Source: Nocardia sp. CC227C
GTDB taxonomy: Bacteria > Actinomycetota > Actinomycetes > Mycobacteriales > Mycobacteriaceae
Reading direction: 5' to 3'
DNA: 64,000 bases
NCBI RefSeq assembly: GCF_030767025.1
Contig: NZ_JASITE010000013.1
Coordinates: forward strand, 177,932 to 241,931
Of this stretch, positions 36,538 to 43,538 are shown piece by piece (position 1 is the stretch's first letter; each line of letters starts with the position of its first letter). The position numbers and the translations under genes were made by a program. Below the pieces are notes generated by a model that made no database searches, was not told the origin of the DNA, and saw only the letters and a list, made by a program, of their open reading frames with translations.

Positions 36538-36584
36538 CCCGGAACTCCGTCCCCCGAGCCGGGCTCGGGGGACGGAGTTCCGGG
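36538..36584. terminator. Bidirectional 22-bp hairpin
   Basis: A perfect 22-bp inverted repeat (left arm begins CCCGGAACTCCGTCCCCCGA) with loop CGG lies 16 bases past the PLP-enzyme stop and 2 bases past the stop of the convergent small gene. It is one of the strongest hairpins in the window. Confidence 0.92.
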
Positions 36585-36585
36585 T

Positions 36586-36774
36586 TCACGGCACGTAGTA
36601 CCGGGCGGCGAGCTCCTCGACGACGGGGTCGTCCTCCGCCACCGCGTCCAGCAATTCCAGATCCGTGAGCACCGATACCTGCCGGGTATCGTCCTGGTCC
36701 GGATCGGGCGCACCGTCCTCGTTCAGCTGCCGCAGCAGCTTCTCGCGCACTCGTTTCTTCAGCGAATCACCCAT
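36586..36774 (-). CDS. Small acidic hypothetical protein
   Basis: A 62-residue protein that I do not recognise. It starts MGDSLKKRVREKLLRQLNED, then has a hydrophobic helix with TDLELLDAVAEDDPVVEELA. The frame is on the strand and spacing expected of a gene ending at a strong hairpin, but the ribosome-binding site is weak (GGGG at about -15). It is followed by the DUF2752 gene upstream on the same strand; a role cannot be assigned. Confidence 0.55.
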   Translation of the reverse strand: MGDSLKKRVREKLLRQLNEDGAPDPDQDDTRQVSVLTDLELLDAVAEDDPVVEELAARYYVP

Positions 36775-36829
36775 ATCGACAGCATGCCCCGATCGGCGAC
36801 TTCCACCCGTTCGGCCACGCCGTCCCCGG

Positions 36830-37279
36830 TCACACCGGAACCAGCCAACTCCCCCACGGCGTATTGCGGAACACCGTGTAGGCCACCAGGAACGCCAGCG
36901 TCACCCAGAGCAGGGAGCGCGGCAATCCCCTCGGCAGCAGCTGCGCCGGTTGCCCGCGCCAACTGCGCACCATCCAATATCCCCACCACGCAACGAATCC
37001 CAGCAGCAGCGGGAACAGCAGCAGGTTGCTCTGCACCGCGTCCAGTACCCGCCCGTCGGTGAGGTTGTGCAGCCCGCGCAGCCCACCGCAGCCGGGGCAC
37101 CAGAAACCGGTCAGCTCGTAGAAGGGGCAGATCCCCCACGACCCCTCCCGATGCGGGTCGCGGAAATGCACGGCGGCGGCGATGCCCGCGACCGCGCCAC
37201 CGGCGAGCAGCGGCAGCCCCATGGCCCGCCACCGGGAGCGGGCCGGGGTTTCGGGCGTATGCGCGAGGCTGGCGTCCAC
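36830..37279 (-). CDS. DUF2752 membrane protein
   Basis: A 149-residue membrane protein of unknown function. It has the DUF2752 motif CPFYELTGFWCPGCGGLRGL (about 51-70) with paired Cys residues that could bind metal, and three membrane segments (about 22-40, 83-103, 116-137). GTG 37279 is preferred for length; GTG/ATG alternatives exist, with ATG 37222 removing 19 residues. It lies upstream of the small gene on the same strand. Confidence 0.82.
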   Translation of the reverse strand: MDASLAHTPETPARSRWRAMGLPLLAGGAVAGIAAAVHFRDPHREGSWGICPFYELTGFWCPGCGGLRGLHNLTDGRVLDAVQSNLLLFPLLLGFVAWWGYWMVRSWRGQPAQLLPRGLPRSLLWVTLAFLVAYTVFRNTPWGSWLVPV

Positions 37280-37389
37280 GCGATCAACGGTAGTGGTGTG
37301 GCACCGGGTGCGCCAGAGCCGAACGTGCGGTGTCGACACGCCCGCGTCGGTTACCGACAACCCATCACCGCAGGTGACACGCTGTCGCC

Positions 37390-37770
37390 GTGACCGATTC
37401 ACTGATGCTGGCCGCCATCGACGCCGTCTCCGATCTGGTGAATTCCCACGCCGCCGACACCGCCGGTGCACCACTGCCCCCGGCGACCTGGCTATGGGAC
37501 TGCTGCGCCCGCTTCACGGCCGCGCACCAGGCGGAGTTCCGCGGCACCATCCACCCCGACCTGTCCGCCGCCGAGGCGAACGCGCACCTGCTCCAATGGG
37601 CGCGAGCACTCGACATGGTCGACACCACCACCCCCGGCGAAGCCGCCGAGGGCCGCCGCTCCTTCTCCGCCACCCTCGGCGCGGCCGGTATCCGCCTCAC
37701 CGCCGTCATCGACGCCCTGGCCCCCGCCACCGAAACCCAGCCGCTCCCGATCCTCACGAATATGTCGTAA
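37390..37770 (+). CDS. Hypothetical protein
   Basis: A 126-residue protein without a recognised domain; it is largely alpha-helical, with WDCCARFTAAHQAEFRGTIH in the middle. The GTG at 37390 lacks a good ribosome-binding site. It lies just ahead of the SOS-box gene at 37821 and may share regulation with it. I cannot assign a function, and frame choice rests on length and codon pattern. Confidence 0.5.
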   Translation: MTDSLMLAAIDAVSDLVNSHAADTAGAPLPPATWLWDCCARFTAAHQAEFRGTIHPDLSAAEANAHLLQWARALDMVDTTTPGEAAEGRRSFSATLGAAGIRLTAVIDALAPATETQPLPILTNMS

Positions 37771-37783
37771 CCCTCCCCTAGTA

Positions 37784-37799
37784 TCGAAAGTTTGTTCGA
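37784..37799 (+). promoter_or_regulatory. LexA (SOS) box-like site 1
   Basis: TCGAAAGTTTGTTCGA matches the mycobacterial LexA consensus TCGAAC-N4-GTTCGA except for one base. A -10-like TAATCT (37807-37812) follows 7 bases later, and the ATG of the next gene is 8 bases after it, so the transcript is probably leaderless. Confidence 0.7.
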
Positions 37800-37820
37800 C
37801 TCGAGGTAATCTCCCCAGCC

Positions 37821-38054
37821 ATGCCGGAACTGTCCCGCCTCGATTGGGCTCGCATGAACCTCGACCAGGTCCGCAGACAACTCCTCGACGCGGCGGCCTT
37901 CGGCAAATACATCACCCCCGAACAGCTGGAACACGCCGCCGGCAAAATCGCCGAGGGCATGCGCATCTACCTGGAGGAAACCCACCCCGCCCCCACCGAC
38001 CCCGCACCGGACCGCCCCACCTTCCACGGACGGATGGACGAGTGGCCCGGCTGA
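37821..38054 (+). CDS. SOS-box-controlled small hypothetical protein
   Basis: A 77-residue protein beginning MPELSRLDWARMNLDQVRRQ, with a helical middle FGKYITPEQLEHAAGKIAEG and an acidic Pro-rich end. No domain recognised. The ATG at 37821 lies 8 bases after a TAATCT -10 and just past a LexA-like box, so it is probably expressed as a leaderless mRNA after DNA damage. It precedes a second SOS box and DUF222 remnant. Confidence 0.6.
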   Translation: MPELSRLDWARMNLDQVRRQLLDAAAFGKYITPEQLEHAAGKIAEGMRIYLEETHPAPTDPAPDRPTFHGRMDEWPG

Positions 38055-38066
38055 ACCCTCCATTTA

Positions 38067-38082
38067 TCGAACACACGTTCGA
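38067..38082 (+). promoter_or_regulatory. LexA (SOS) box 2
   Basis: TCGAACACACGTTCGA is a perfect match to TCGAAC-N4-GTTCGA. A -10-like TAGACT (38092-38097) follows 9 bases later and the GTG at 38105 another 7 bases after it, again a leaderless arrangement. Confidence 0.85.
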
Positions 38083-38104
38083 CTCTTGGAGTAGACTGAC
38101 ACGG

Positions 38105-38422
38105 GTGACCACACATTCGACCGCGCTGGCGCCGACAGCCCCAGCATCAGGATGGCCGGAACTGACCGACGTCGACTTGCTGCGCACCCTCGTAGAAACC
38201 GAACGCCGCCGACGGCGACTGGACGCCGCCATGCGCGCCGCCGTCGCCGAAGCCGAACGCCGCGGCCTCGCCGCGGACACCGGCTATCGAGACACCGTCG
38301 AACTGCTGACCGACCTACTGCGGATCAGCACCCACGAAGCGCGCCGACGCATCGAATACGCGGCCCCGCAACCACGCCCGCGGTCCAGGAAGGTGTGGAG
38401 GGTGCTGGCGGCAGCGAGCTGA
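38105..38422 (+). pseudogene. Truncated DUF222/HNH (13E12-type) gene
   Basis: The frame starts at a GTG (38105) and encodes 105 residues with the DUF222 N-terminal pattern: ELTDVDLLRTLVETERRRRR, AAVAEAERRGLAADTGYRDT, LLRISTHEARRRIEYA. Full members are about 400-500 residues and end in an HNH nuclease; here the frame stops soon after. Downstream bases to 38600 show no continuing DUF222/HNH similarity, so the gene is a 5' remnant. It keeps a perfect LexA box, as known members in mycobacteria do. Confidence 0.75.
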
Positions 38423-38607
38423 GGCCCTCTCCCGGCCCCACCGGCCCTGAACATTCAGCGGGCCACTCGACACCGAGCCGGAACGACATCGCGAGAGCCC
38501 ACCGGCGTAACCGGATCAACCGCGCGCGCAGCACCTGGCTCGCGGCCTCGTGCACGGCGTCTTGTCGACCAGCTGCTCGTCGGCGAACGGTATCCCGACC
38601 ATCACCG

Positions 38608-39249
38608 TCAGCCGTGCACCCGGACACCGGCCGGACCGGTGACCGGTGCGGTGAGCGATCCGGCGAGCATGTCGATGATCTCTCCCCAGGCGTCCACATC
38701 TCCGGCGCGGACCTTGCCGGCCTCGACCGCGCGCTCGAAGTCGGCCAGCAGCGCGAAGAGCATCGTGGTCACCGCGCGCAGTCTGCGCACCCGTAGCCGT
38801 GGCGGCAGGTCGGCGAGCTCTCGGTCCAGGCCCTGCATGATGACCCGCACCGACGTCCGCTCGGCGCTGTCGAGATTGGCCGCGTCCGTCACCGCCGGGT
38901 GGGTGTGGATCTGCGTGAGGAACCGGGCGTAGTGGTGGACGCCGTGCCGCTCACCGAGTTCGAACATGGGGATCACCAGCGCTTCGAGCAACCCGTGCAC
39001 ACCGGGCGGCGTGCTCGAACCGCCCTGTTCGGCAAGTAGTTCCAGCCGCCGCGCCTCCAGCGTGGCCAGCCGCAACTCGACCACGGCCGCGATGAGACCG
39101 TCGCGGGATCCGAAATGGTACTGGATCGCCGAGTTGTTCCGCTGGCCCGCGGCAGCCGCGATATCCCGCAGCGGCACCGCCTGCCCACGCTCCGCGATCA
39201 GCCGCTCCGCCGCGAGAATGATCCGTTTCCGCGCATCCGTCGCCGCCAT
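38608..39249 (-). CDS. TetR-family transcriptional regulator
   Basis: A 213-residue repressor. The N-terminal helix-turn-helix occupies about residues 7-53 (LRDIAAAAGQRNNSAIQYHF), followed by an alpha-helical ligand domain. It is divergent from an SDR/amine-dehydrogenase-like operon, with a perfect 18-bp palindrome between the two; the likely target is that promoter. ATG 39249 begins the conserved domain. Confidence 0.92.
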   Translation of the reverse strand: MAATDARKRIILAAERLIAERGQAVPLRDIAAAAGQRNNSAIQYHFGSRDGLIAAVVELRLATLEARRLELLAEQGGSSTPPGVHGLLEALVIPMFELGERHGVHHYARFLTQIHTHPAVTDAANLDSAERTSVRVIMQGLDRELADLPPRLRVRRLRAVTTMLFALLADFERAVEAGKVRAGDVDAWGEIIDMLAGSLTAPVTGPAGVRVHG

Positions 39250-39315
39250 GCTCCGCCCTCCGCACTCGCCTCAGCCAGCACAGTAGCGCCCCACCAGCGG
39301 ATGAAGAACTTTCCC

Positions 39316-39340
39316 TTGACAGTTAAGAACTAGTTCTTAA
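39316..39340. promoter_or_regulatory. TetR operator overlapping a promoter
   Basis: TTAAGAACTAGTTCTTAA (39323-39340) is a perfect 18-bp palindrome. A -35-like TTGACA (39316-39321) lies immediately before it, so a TetR dimer would cover the plus-strand promoter of the SDR gene. Confidence 0.75.
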
Positions 39341-39393
39341 AGCTGCTTGTGATCGCAGTCACGAAACGATCAGCTCGGAGAGGGACTTTCTCG

Positions 39394-40182
39394 ATGATCC
39401 TGGACACCTTCCGCCTGGACGGCCGCGTCGCCGTCGTCACCGGCGCCGGCCGCGGCATCGGCGCAGCCACCGCTCTCGCGCTCGCCGAGGCGGGCGCCGA
39501 CGTCGCCATCGCCGCCCGCACCAAAGAACAACTCGACACCGTCGCGGGACAGATCCGCGCCCTCGGCCGCCGCGCCGTCACCGTCCCCTGCGACCTGTCC
39601 GACCTGGACGCGGTCCGGGCCTTCGCCGACACCGCGGCCGCGGAGCTCGGCCAACTCGACATCGTGGTCAACAATGTCGGCGGCACCATGCCCAACACGT
39701 TCATGACCACCGGCACCGACTTCCTCGAAGACGCATTCCGTTTCAACGTCTCCACCGCGCATGCGCTGACCCAGGCCGCGGTCCCGCACCTGCTGCGCGC
39801 GGGCGGCGGGTCCGTGGTGAACATCAGCTCGATGATGGGGCGCACCGCCGGGCGCGGCTTCCTCGCCTACGGCACCGTCAAGGCCGCACTCGCACACTGG
39901 ACCCGACTGGCCGCGACCGACCTGTCCCCGAAGATCCGTGTCAACGCCATTGCGGTCGGGGCGGTTCTCACCTCCGCGCTGGATGTCGTGGCACAGCAAC
40001 CGGAGATCAAATCGGCCATGGAGTCGGTCACCCCGCTCGGGCGGCTCGGCGAGCCCTGGGAGATCGCCGCCGCCATCGTCTATCTCAGCTCCCGCGCCGG
40101 CGGCTACATCACCGGCAAGGTGCTCGAGGTGGATGGCGGCATCGAACGGCCCAACCTCGAACTCGGCCTGCCCGACCTCTGA
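39394..40182 (+). CDS. SDR family oxidoreductase
   Basis: A 262-residue classical short-chain dehydrogenase. It has TGAGRGIGAATALALAEAG (17-35), NNVGG where NNAG is usual, Ser in NISSMMGRTAG, and Tyr-x3-Lys in AYGTVKAALAHW. The C-terminal YITGKVLEVDGGI is typical of 3-oxoacyl-ACP-reductase-like enzymes. ATG 39394 has GGAGAGGGA 8 bases upstream. It is first in a TetR-controlled pair with an amine-dehydrogenase-like gene 25 bases downstream. Confidence 0.92.
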   Translation: MILDTFRLDGRVAVVTGAGRGIGAATALALAEAGADVAIAARTKEQLDTVAGQIRALGRRAVTVPCDLSDLDAVRAFADTAAAELGQLDIVVNNVGGTMPNTFMTTGTDFLEDAFRFNVSTAHALTQAAVPHLLRAGGGSVVNISSMMGRTAGRGFLAYGTVKAALAHWTRLAATDLSPKIRVNAIAVGAVLTSALDVVAQQPEIKSAMESVTPLGRLGEPWEIAAAIVYLSSRAGGYITGKVLEVDGGIERPNLELGLPDL

Positions 40183-40207
40183 TCACCGACAGCACAAGGA
40201 CATCGAT

Positions 40208-41272
40208 ATGACCTATCGCGTAGTGCAGTGGAGCACCGGCAATGTAGGACGGCGCGCGCTGCGATCCATCATCGCCCGGCCCGAACTGGATCTGGTCGGC
40301 GTCTGGGTGTCCGGCCCGGAGAAGGCGGGCCGTGACGCCGGCGAACTCGCCGGTCTCGACCGCGAGATCGGCGTCACCGCCACCGAGGACGCGGCGGCAC
40401 TGCTCGCCCTGCGACCGGACTGCATCGTCCACACCGCCATGGCCGACGACCGGCTGATGGAGGCGGTCGAAGACCTGAAGAGCTTCCTGCGCGCGGGCAT
40501 CAACGTGGTGTCCAGCAGTCCGGTCTTCCTGCAGTACCCGTATGGTGTCCTCCCCGATGAGGCCATCGCGCCGATCGTGGCCGCGGCGGAGGAGGGAGGC
40601 GCCTCGCTGTGGGTCAACGGAATCGACCCCGGCTGGGCCAACGACTGGCTGCCGCTGGTGCTGTCCAGCGGCTCCGAGCGCATCGACCGCGTCGTCTGCT
40701 CGGAGATCATGGACTACTCCACGTACGACAATCCCAAGGTCGTGTTCGACATCATGGGCTTCGGCAGCGACCTCGACGACCTGCCCATGCTGCTGCAGCC
40801 GGGTGTGCTCACCCTCGCCTGGGGCAGCGTCGTCCGGCAGCTGGCCGCCGGTCTGGATGTCGAACTCGATTCCGTGACACAGCATTTCGAGCGGCTCCCG
40901 GCGACGGAGAAACTCGTCGTCGGCGACCGCGAGGTGGCTCCCGGAACGGCCGCGGCGCTGCGGTTCCAGGTGCACGGCGTTCGCGCGGGCCGCGAGATCC
41001 TCACCCTCGAACACGTCACCCGGCTACACCCCGACCTCGCCCCCGACTGGCCGCAACCGGCCGGAAAGGGTTGCTACCGAGTCGAAATCGAGGGCGACCC
41101 CGACTACCGGCTCGACCTCCAGCTCTACAGCAACGGCGACCACGCCTTGGCCGGTGTGGTCGGCACCGCCGCCCGACTGGTCAGCGCCGTCCCCGCGGTG
41201 ATCGAAGCCCGACCCGGCCTGCTCACCGCCCTCGATCTGCCCCTCACGACCGGCCGCGGACTGATGTCCTGA
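40208..41272 (+). CDS. DapB-like NAD(P)H-dependent amine dehydrogenase family protein
   Basis: A 354-residue Rossmann oxidoreductase with MTYRVVQWSTGNVGRRAL (1-18), whose TGNVG nucleotide motif resembles diaminopentanoate dehydrogenases and the DapB fold. Blocks NVVSSSPVFLQYP and NGIDPGWANDWLPL are characteristic of this actinobacterial family. ATG 40208 has AAGGA 7 bases upstream. It is co-transcribed with the preceding SDR and controlled by the divergent TetR. Substrates are often lipid or steroid-like by context; this is inference. Confidence 0.88.
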   Translation: MTYRVVQWSTGNVGRRALRSIIARPELDLVGVWVSGPEKAGRDAGELAGLDREIGVTATEDAAALLALRPDCIVHTAMADDRLMEAVEDLKSFLRAGINVVSSSPVFLQYPYGVLPDEAIAPIVAAAEEGGASLWVNGIDPGWANDWLPLVLSSGSERIDRVVCSEIMDYSTYDNPKVVFDIMGFGSDLDDLPMLLQPGVLTLAWGSVVRQLAAGLDVELDSVTQHFERLPATEKLVVGDREVAPGTAAALRFQVHGVRAGREILTLEHVTRLHPDLAPDWPQPAGKGCYRVEIEGDPDYRLDLQLYSNGDHALAGVVGTAARLVSAVPAVIEARPGLLTALDLPLTTGRGLMS

Positions 41273-41507
41273 GGCGTACCACCCGGCCCGGAACCGCCCT
41301 GCTGCCGCGACTCTCGGTGTACCGGGAGCGCCGACACGTCAGCGGCGCAGGTCGGTCTTTCGCCGCGTGTGCGGGAGCTCGGGGCACCGGCGCGAAGGCC
41401 ATCCCCACCGTCCACTTCCCCGCCCGCGCCATCCCAGCAGCATCGCACACGACGCGTTCGACGCAGGATCGCGCCGAGGAAGAGCACCGCGGGTCATGGG
41501 CAACAGC

Positions 41508-41541
41508 GAAGGCCCTCCCCGGCGTTCCGGGAAGGGCCTTC
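41508..41541 (-). terminator. Hairpin downstream of tRNA-Thr
   Basis: A 15-bp stem with one mismatch (GAAGGCCCTCCCCGG / CCGGGAAGGGCCTTC) and loop CGTT lies 10 bases past the tRNA 3' end on the minus strand. The 235 bases between it and the previous gene hold no supported feature. Confidence 0.75.
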
Positions 41542-41550
41542 GATCTCGGA

Positions 41551-41622
41551 GCCGCCTGGGGGAATCGAACCCCCGACCTTTTCATTACGAGTGAAGCGCT
41601 CTACCGACTGAGCTAAGGCGGC
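41551..41622 (-). tRNA. tRNA-Thr (anticodon CGT)
   Basis: On the minus strand a 72-base cloverleaf begins GCCGCCTTAGCTCAGTCGG and closes with AGGCGGC; acceptor arms pair perfectly, the T-arm is GGGGG-TTCGATT-CCCCC. The anticodon loop is CTCGTAA, giving anticodon CGU for ACG. The anticodon stem CTTCA/TGAAA has a C27-A43 mismatch at its base. The CCA end is not encoded. Confidence 0.95.
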
Positions 41623-41685
41623 GTGCCTTTCGGCGGTGCGAGTCTATCGTCTCGCGGCTGGATCGCGAAAACCGGTGGTCGGGGG

Positions 41686-42897
41686 CTAGGTGGAGCGGGC
41701 GGCTATGAGGGTGGCGACCATGGCGGCTACGGCGAAGCGGGGTTTGACGTTGGTGTCGAGGGCTTCGCGGCATTCGAGGACGGCTTGGATGGAGCGGAGG
41801 AGGCCCTCGGGGCGGACGTCGGAGGCCAGTTCGCGGATCTGGTCGGACATGTCGGGGTGGGTGAGGGCGACGCCGTGGGCGTCGGGGGTGGTGGCGCGCA
41901 GGCGGACGGCGAGGGCGTCGCGGTAGAGACCGGCGACGTCGATGAGGGCGCGGTCGAGGGCGTCGCGGCCGGTGCGGGTGGCGCGGGACTTCTGGCGGCG
42001 TTCCAGGTCTTTGAGGGCTCCGGCGGAACCGCGGGTGGCCGAGGCGGTGCCCTTGCCGGTGCCGCCCGCGCCCATGGCGGTCGCCAGCTCGTCGCGTTCC
42101 TTGCCGTCGCGCTCGGCGCTGACCTGCTTGGCTTCCTCGTCGGCGGACTTCACCAGGGCATCGGCCGCCGCATAGGCCGCGCCGGGGCGCGCGGTCGCAC
42201 CGACCAGCGCCAGCGCCCGCTTGCGTCGCGTCCGCGCTTCGTCGTCGGTCGCCAGGCGGCGAGCCCGGCCCACATGACCTCCACTGATGGACGCCGCCCA
42301 CCCGGCCGTCTCGGCGTCGAGCCCGTCGCGGTCCACCAATACTCGGGCGATGGCGTCGACCGACGGGGTCACCAGATGCACATGGCGGCAGCGGGACCGC
42401 AGCGTCACCGAGATGTCCTCCGGATCCACCGAGGGCGCGCAGAGCAGGAAGACGGTCCGCTCCGGCGGCTCCTCCACCACCTTGAGCAGGACGTTTCCGG
42501 CGGCCTCGGTGAGGCGGTCGGCGTCCTCCACCACCACGACCTGCCAGCGCCCGGTGCTCGGCCGCCGCGAGGCGACCTGCACGATCTCGCGCATCTCCTT
42601 GGTGCCGATGCTCAGGCCCTCGGGCACCACGCGCCGCACGTCACCGTGTGTTCCGGCCATGGTCGTGGTGCAGGCGTGGCACCTGCCGCAACCGGGACGC
42701 TCCGGATCGGTGCACTGCAGAGCGGCGGCGAAGGCCAGGGCCGCCACCGATCGTCCCGAACCGGGCGGTCCGGTGAACAGCCAGGAATGCGTCATGGCCG
42801 AGGACGATCCGGTTCCATTCCGCGCGGCCACCGCCGCGGTCGTCAACTCGGACTCGACCGCGTCCTGGCCCACCAGTCGATCGAAGACACCCGCCAC
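41686..42897 (-). CDS. holB: DNA polymerase III delta' subunit
   Basis: Clamp-loader subunit, an AAA+ protein that helps place the sliding clamp. The 403-residue protein has a P-loop variant GPPGSGRSVAA, a zinc-finger CTDPERPGCGRCHAC, and the switch region EDADRLTEAAGNVLLKVVEE. ATPase residues are partly degenerate as usual for delta'. I use GTG 42897 with AGGG 8 bases upstream; GTG 42906 adds three residues. It lies in the conserved holB-topA neighbourhood. Confidence 0.93.
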   Translation of the reverse strand: MAGVFDRLVGQDAVESELTTAAVAARNGTGSSSAMTHSWLFTGPPGSGRSVAALAFAAALQCTDPERPGCGRCHACTTTMAGTHGDVRRVVPEGLSIGTKEMREIVQVASRRPSTGRWQVVVVEDADRLTEAAGNVLLKVVEEPPERTVFLLCAPSVDPEDISVTLRSRCRHVHLVTPSVDAIARVLVDRDGLDAETAGWAASISGGHVGRARRLATDDEARTRRKRALALVGATARPGAAYAAADALVKSADEEAKQVSAERDGKERDELATAMGAGGTGKGTASATRGSAGALKDLERRQKSRATRTGRDALDRALIDVAGLYRDALAVRLRATTPDAHGVALTHPDMSDQIRELASDVRPEGLLRSIQAVLECREALDTNVKPRFAVAAMVATLIAARST

Positions 42898-42955
42898 GCC
42901 GTACACCCTAGCGGCTGGCGCCGACAGGCTTTGCCGTCGTCACGGCACGCGACGG

Positions 42956-43459
42956 TCAGACCCGCTGATACGTCGTATTCGCCCCGTCCAGTGCCTCGCG
43001 AATGATGTCGGCGTGCCCGCTGTGGTGGGCGATCTCGCGGAAGATGTTGAACAGGATGGTGCGCACCGGCCAGTACTCCCGCTCCGGCGCCCACGGCGCG
43101 GTCGGAATCGGGATGGGGGTGTCGAAGCTGTCGACCTCGCGGATCAGCCGCTCGGTCCGCTGGGCGACCGCTTCCCATTCGGCGAGCAGCCCCGCCACCG
43201 TCTCGTCCGGACCCATCCGATACCGCGAATCCATCTCGGACAGATCGAATTCCGAGTTCTCGTCGCGCTCGACGGCGACCGTGACCCAGTGCCGCTCGGT
43301 GTCGACGAGATGATGGAGCAGGCCACCCAGCGTGAGCTCGCTGACCGTGGTGCGCTGCCGCGCCTGATCGTCCTCTATCCCACGCAGGGTGATGCCGAAC
43401 AGCCGCCGCTGCTCGGCCAGATTGGCGATGAGATCTTCGCGCTCGCGGTCGACGGTCAT
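42956..43459 (-). CDS. DinB / DUF664 family protein
   Basis: A 167-residue four-helix bundle. The family metal His ligands appear in LLHHLVDTERHW (about 47-58) and IAHHSGHADIIREAL. Related proteins include mycothiol-dependent maleylpyruvate isomerases and DinB-like enzymes, which use a metal and low-molecular thiol. ATG 43459 has GAAGGA 6 bases upstream. It is between topA and holB; function is not assigned. Confidence 0.9.
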   Translation of the reverse strand: MTVDREREDLIANLAEQRRLFGITLRGIEDDQARQRTTVSELTLGGLLHHLVDTERHWVTVAVERDENSEFDLSEMDSRYRMGPDETVAGLLAEWEAVAQRTERLIREVDSFDTPIPIPTAPWAPEREYWPVRTILFNIFREIAHHSGHADIIREALDGANTTYQRV

Positions 43460-43538
43460 CGAGAGTCCTTCCGGTGGTGCGCCTCGGCGTGCTCACACGC
43501 TACGGGACCGCACCGACACGGAGAACCCCACGAACCGA

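Noticed and set aside
38423..38607. Continuation of the DUF222/HNH gene by frameshift
   Set aside because: I could not recognise DUF222 or HNH residues in any of the three forward frames, so I call only a 5' remnant.
41273..41500. Overlapping short frames after the amine-dehydrogenase-like gene
   Set aside because: They are mutually overlapping on both strands, without domain or ribosome-binding site, and sit next to a tRNA terminator.
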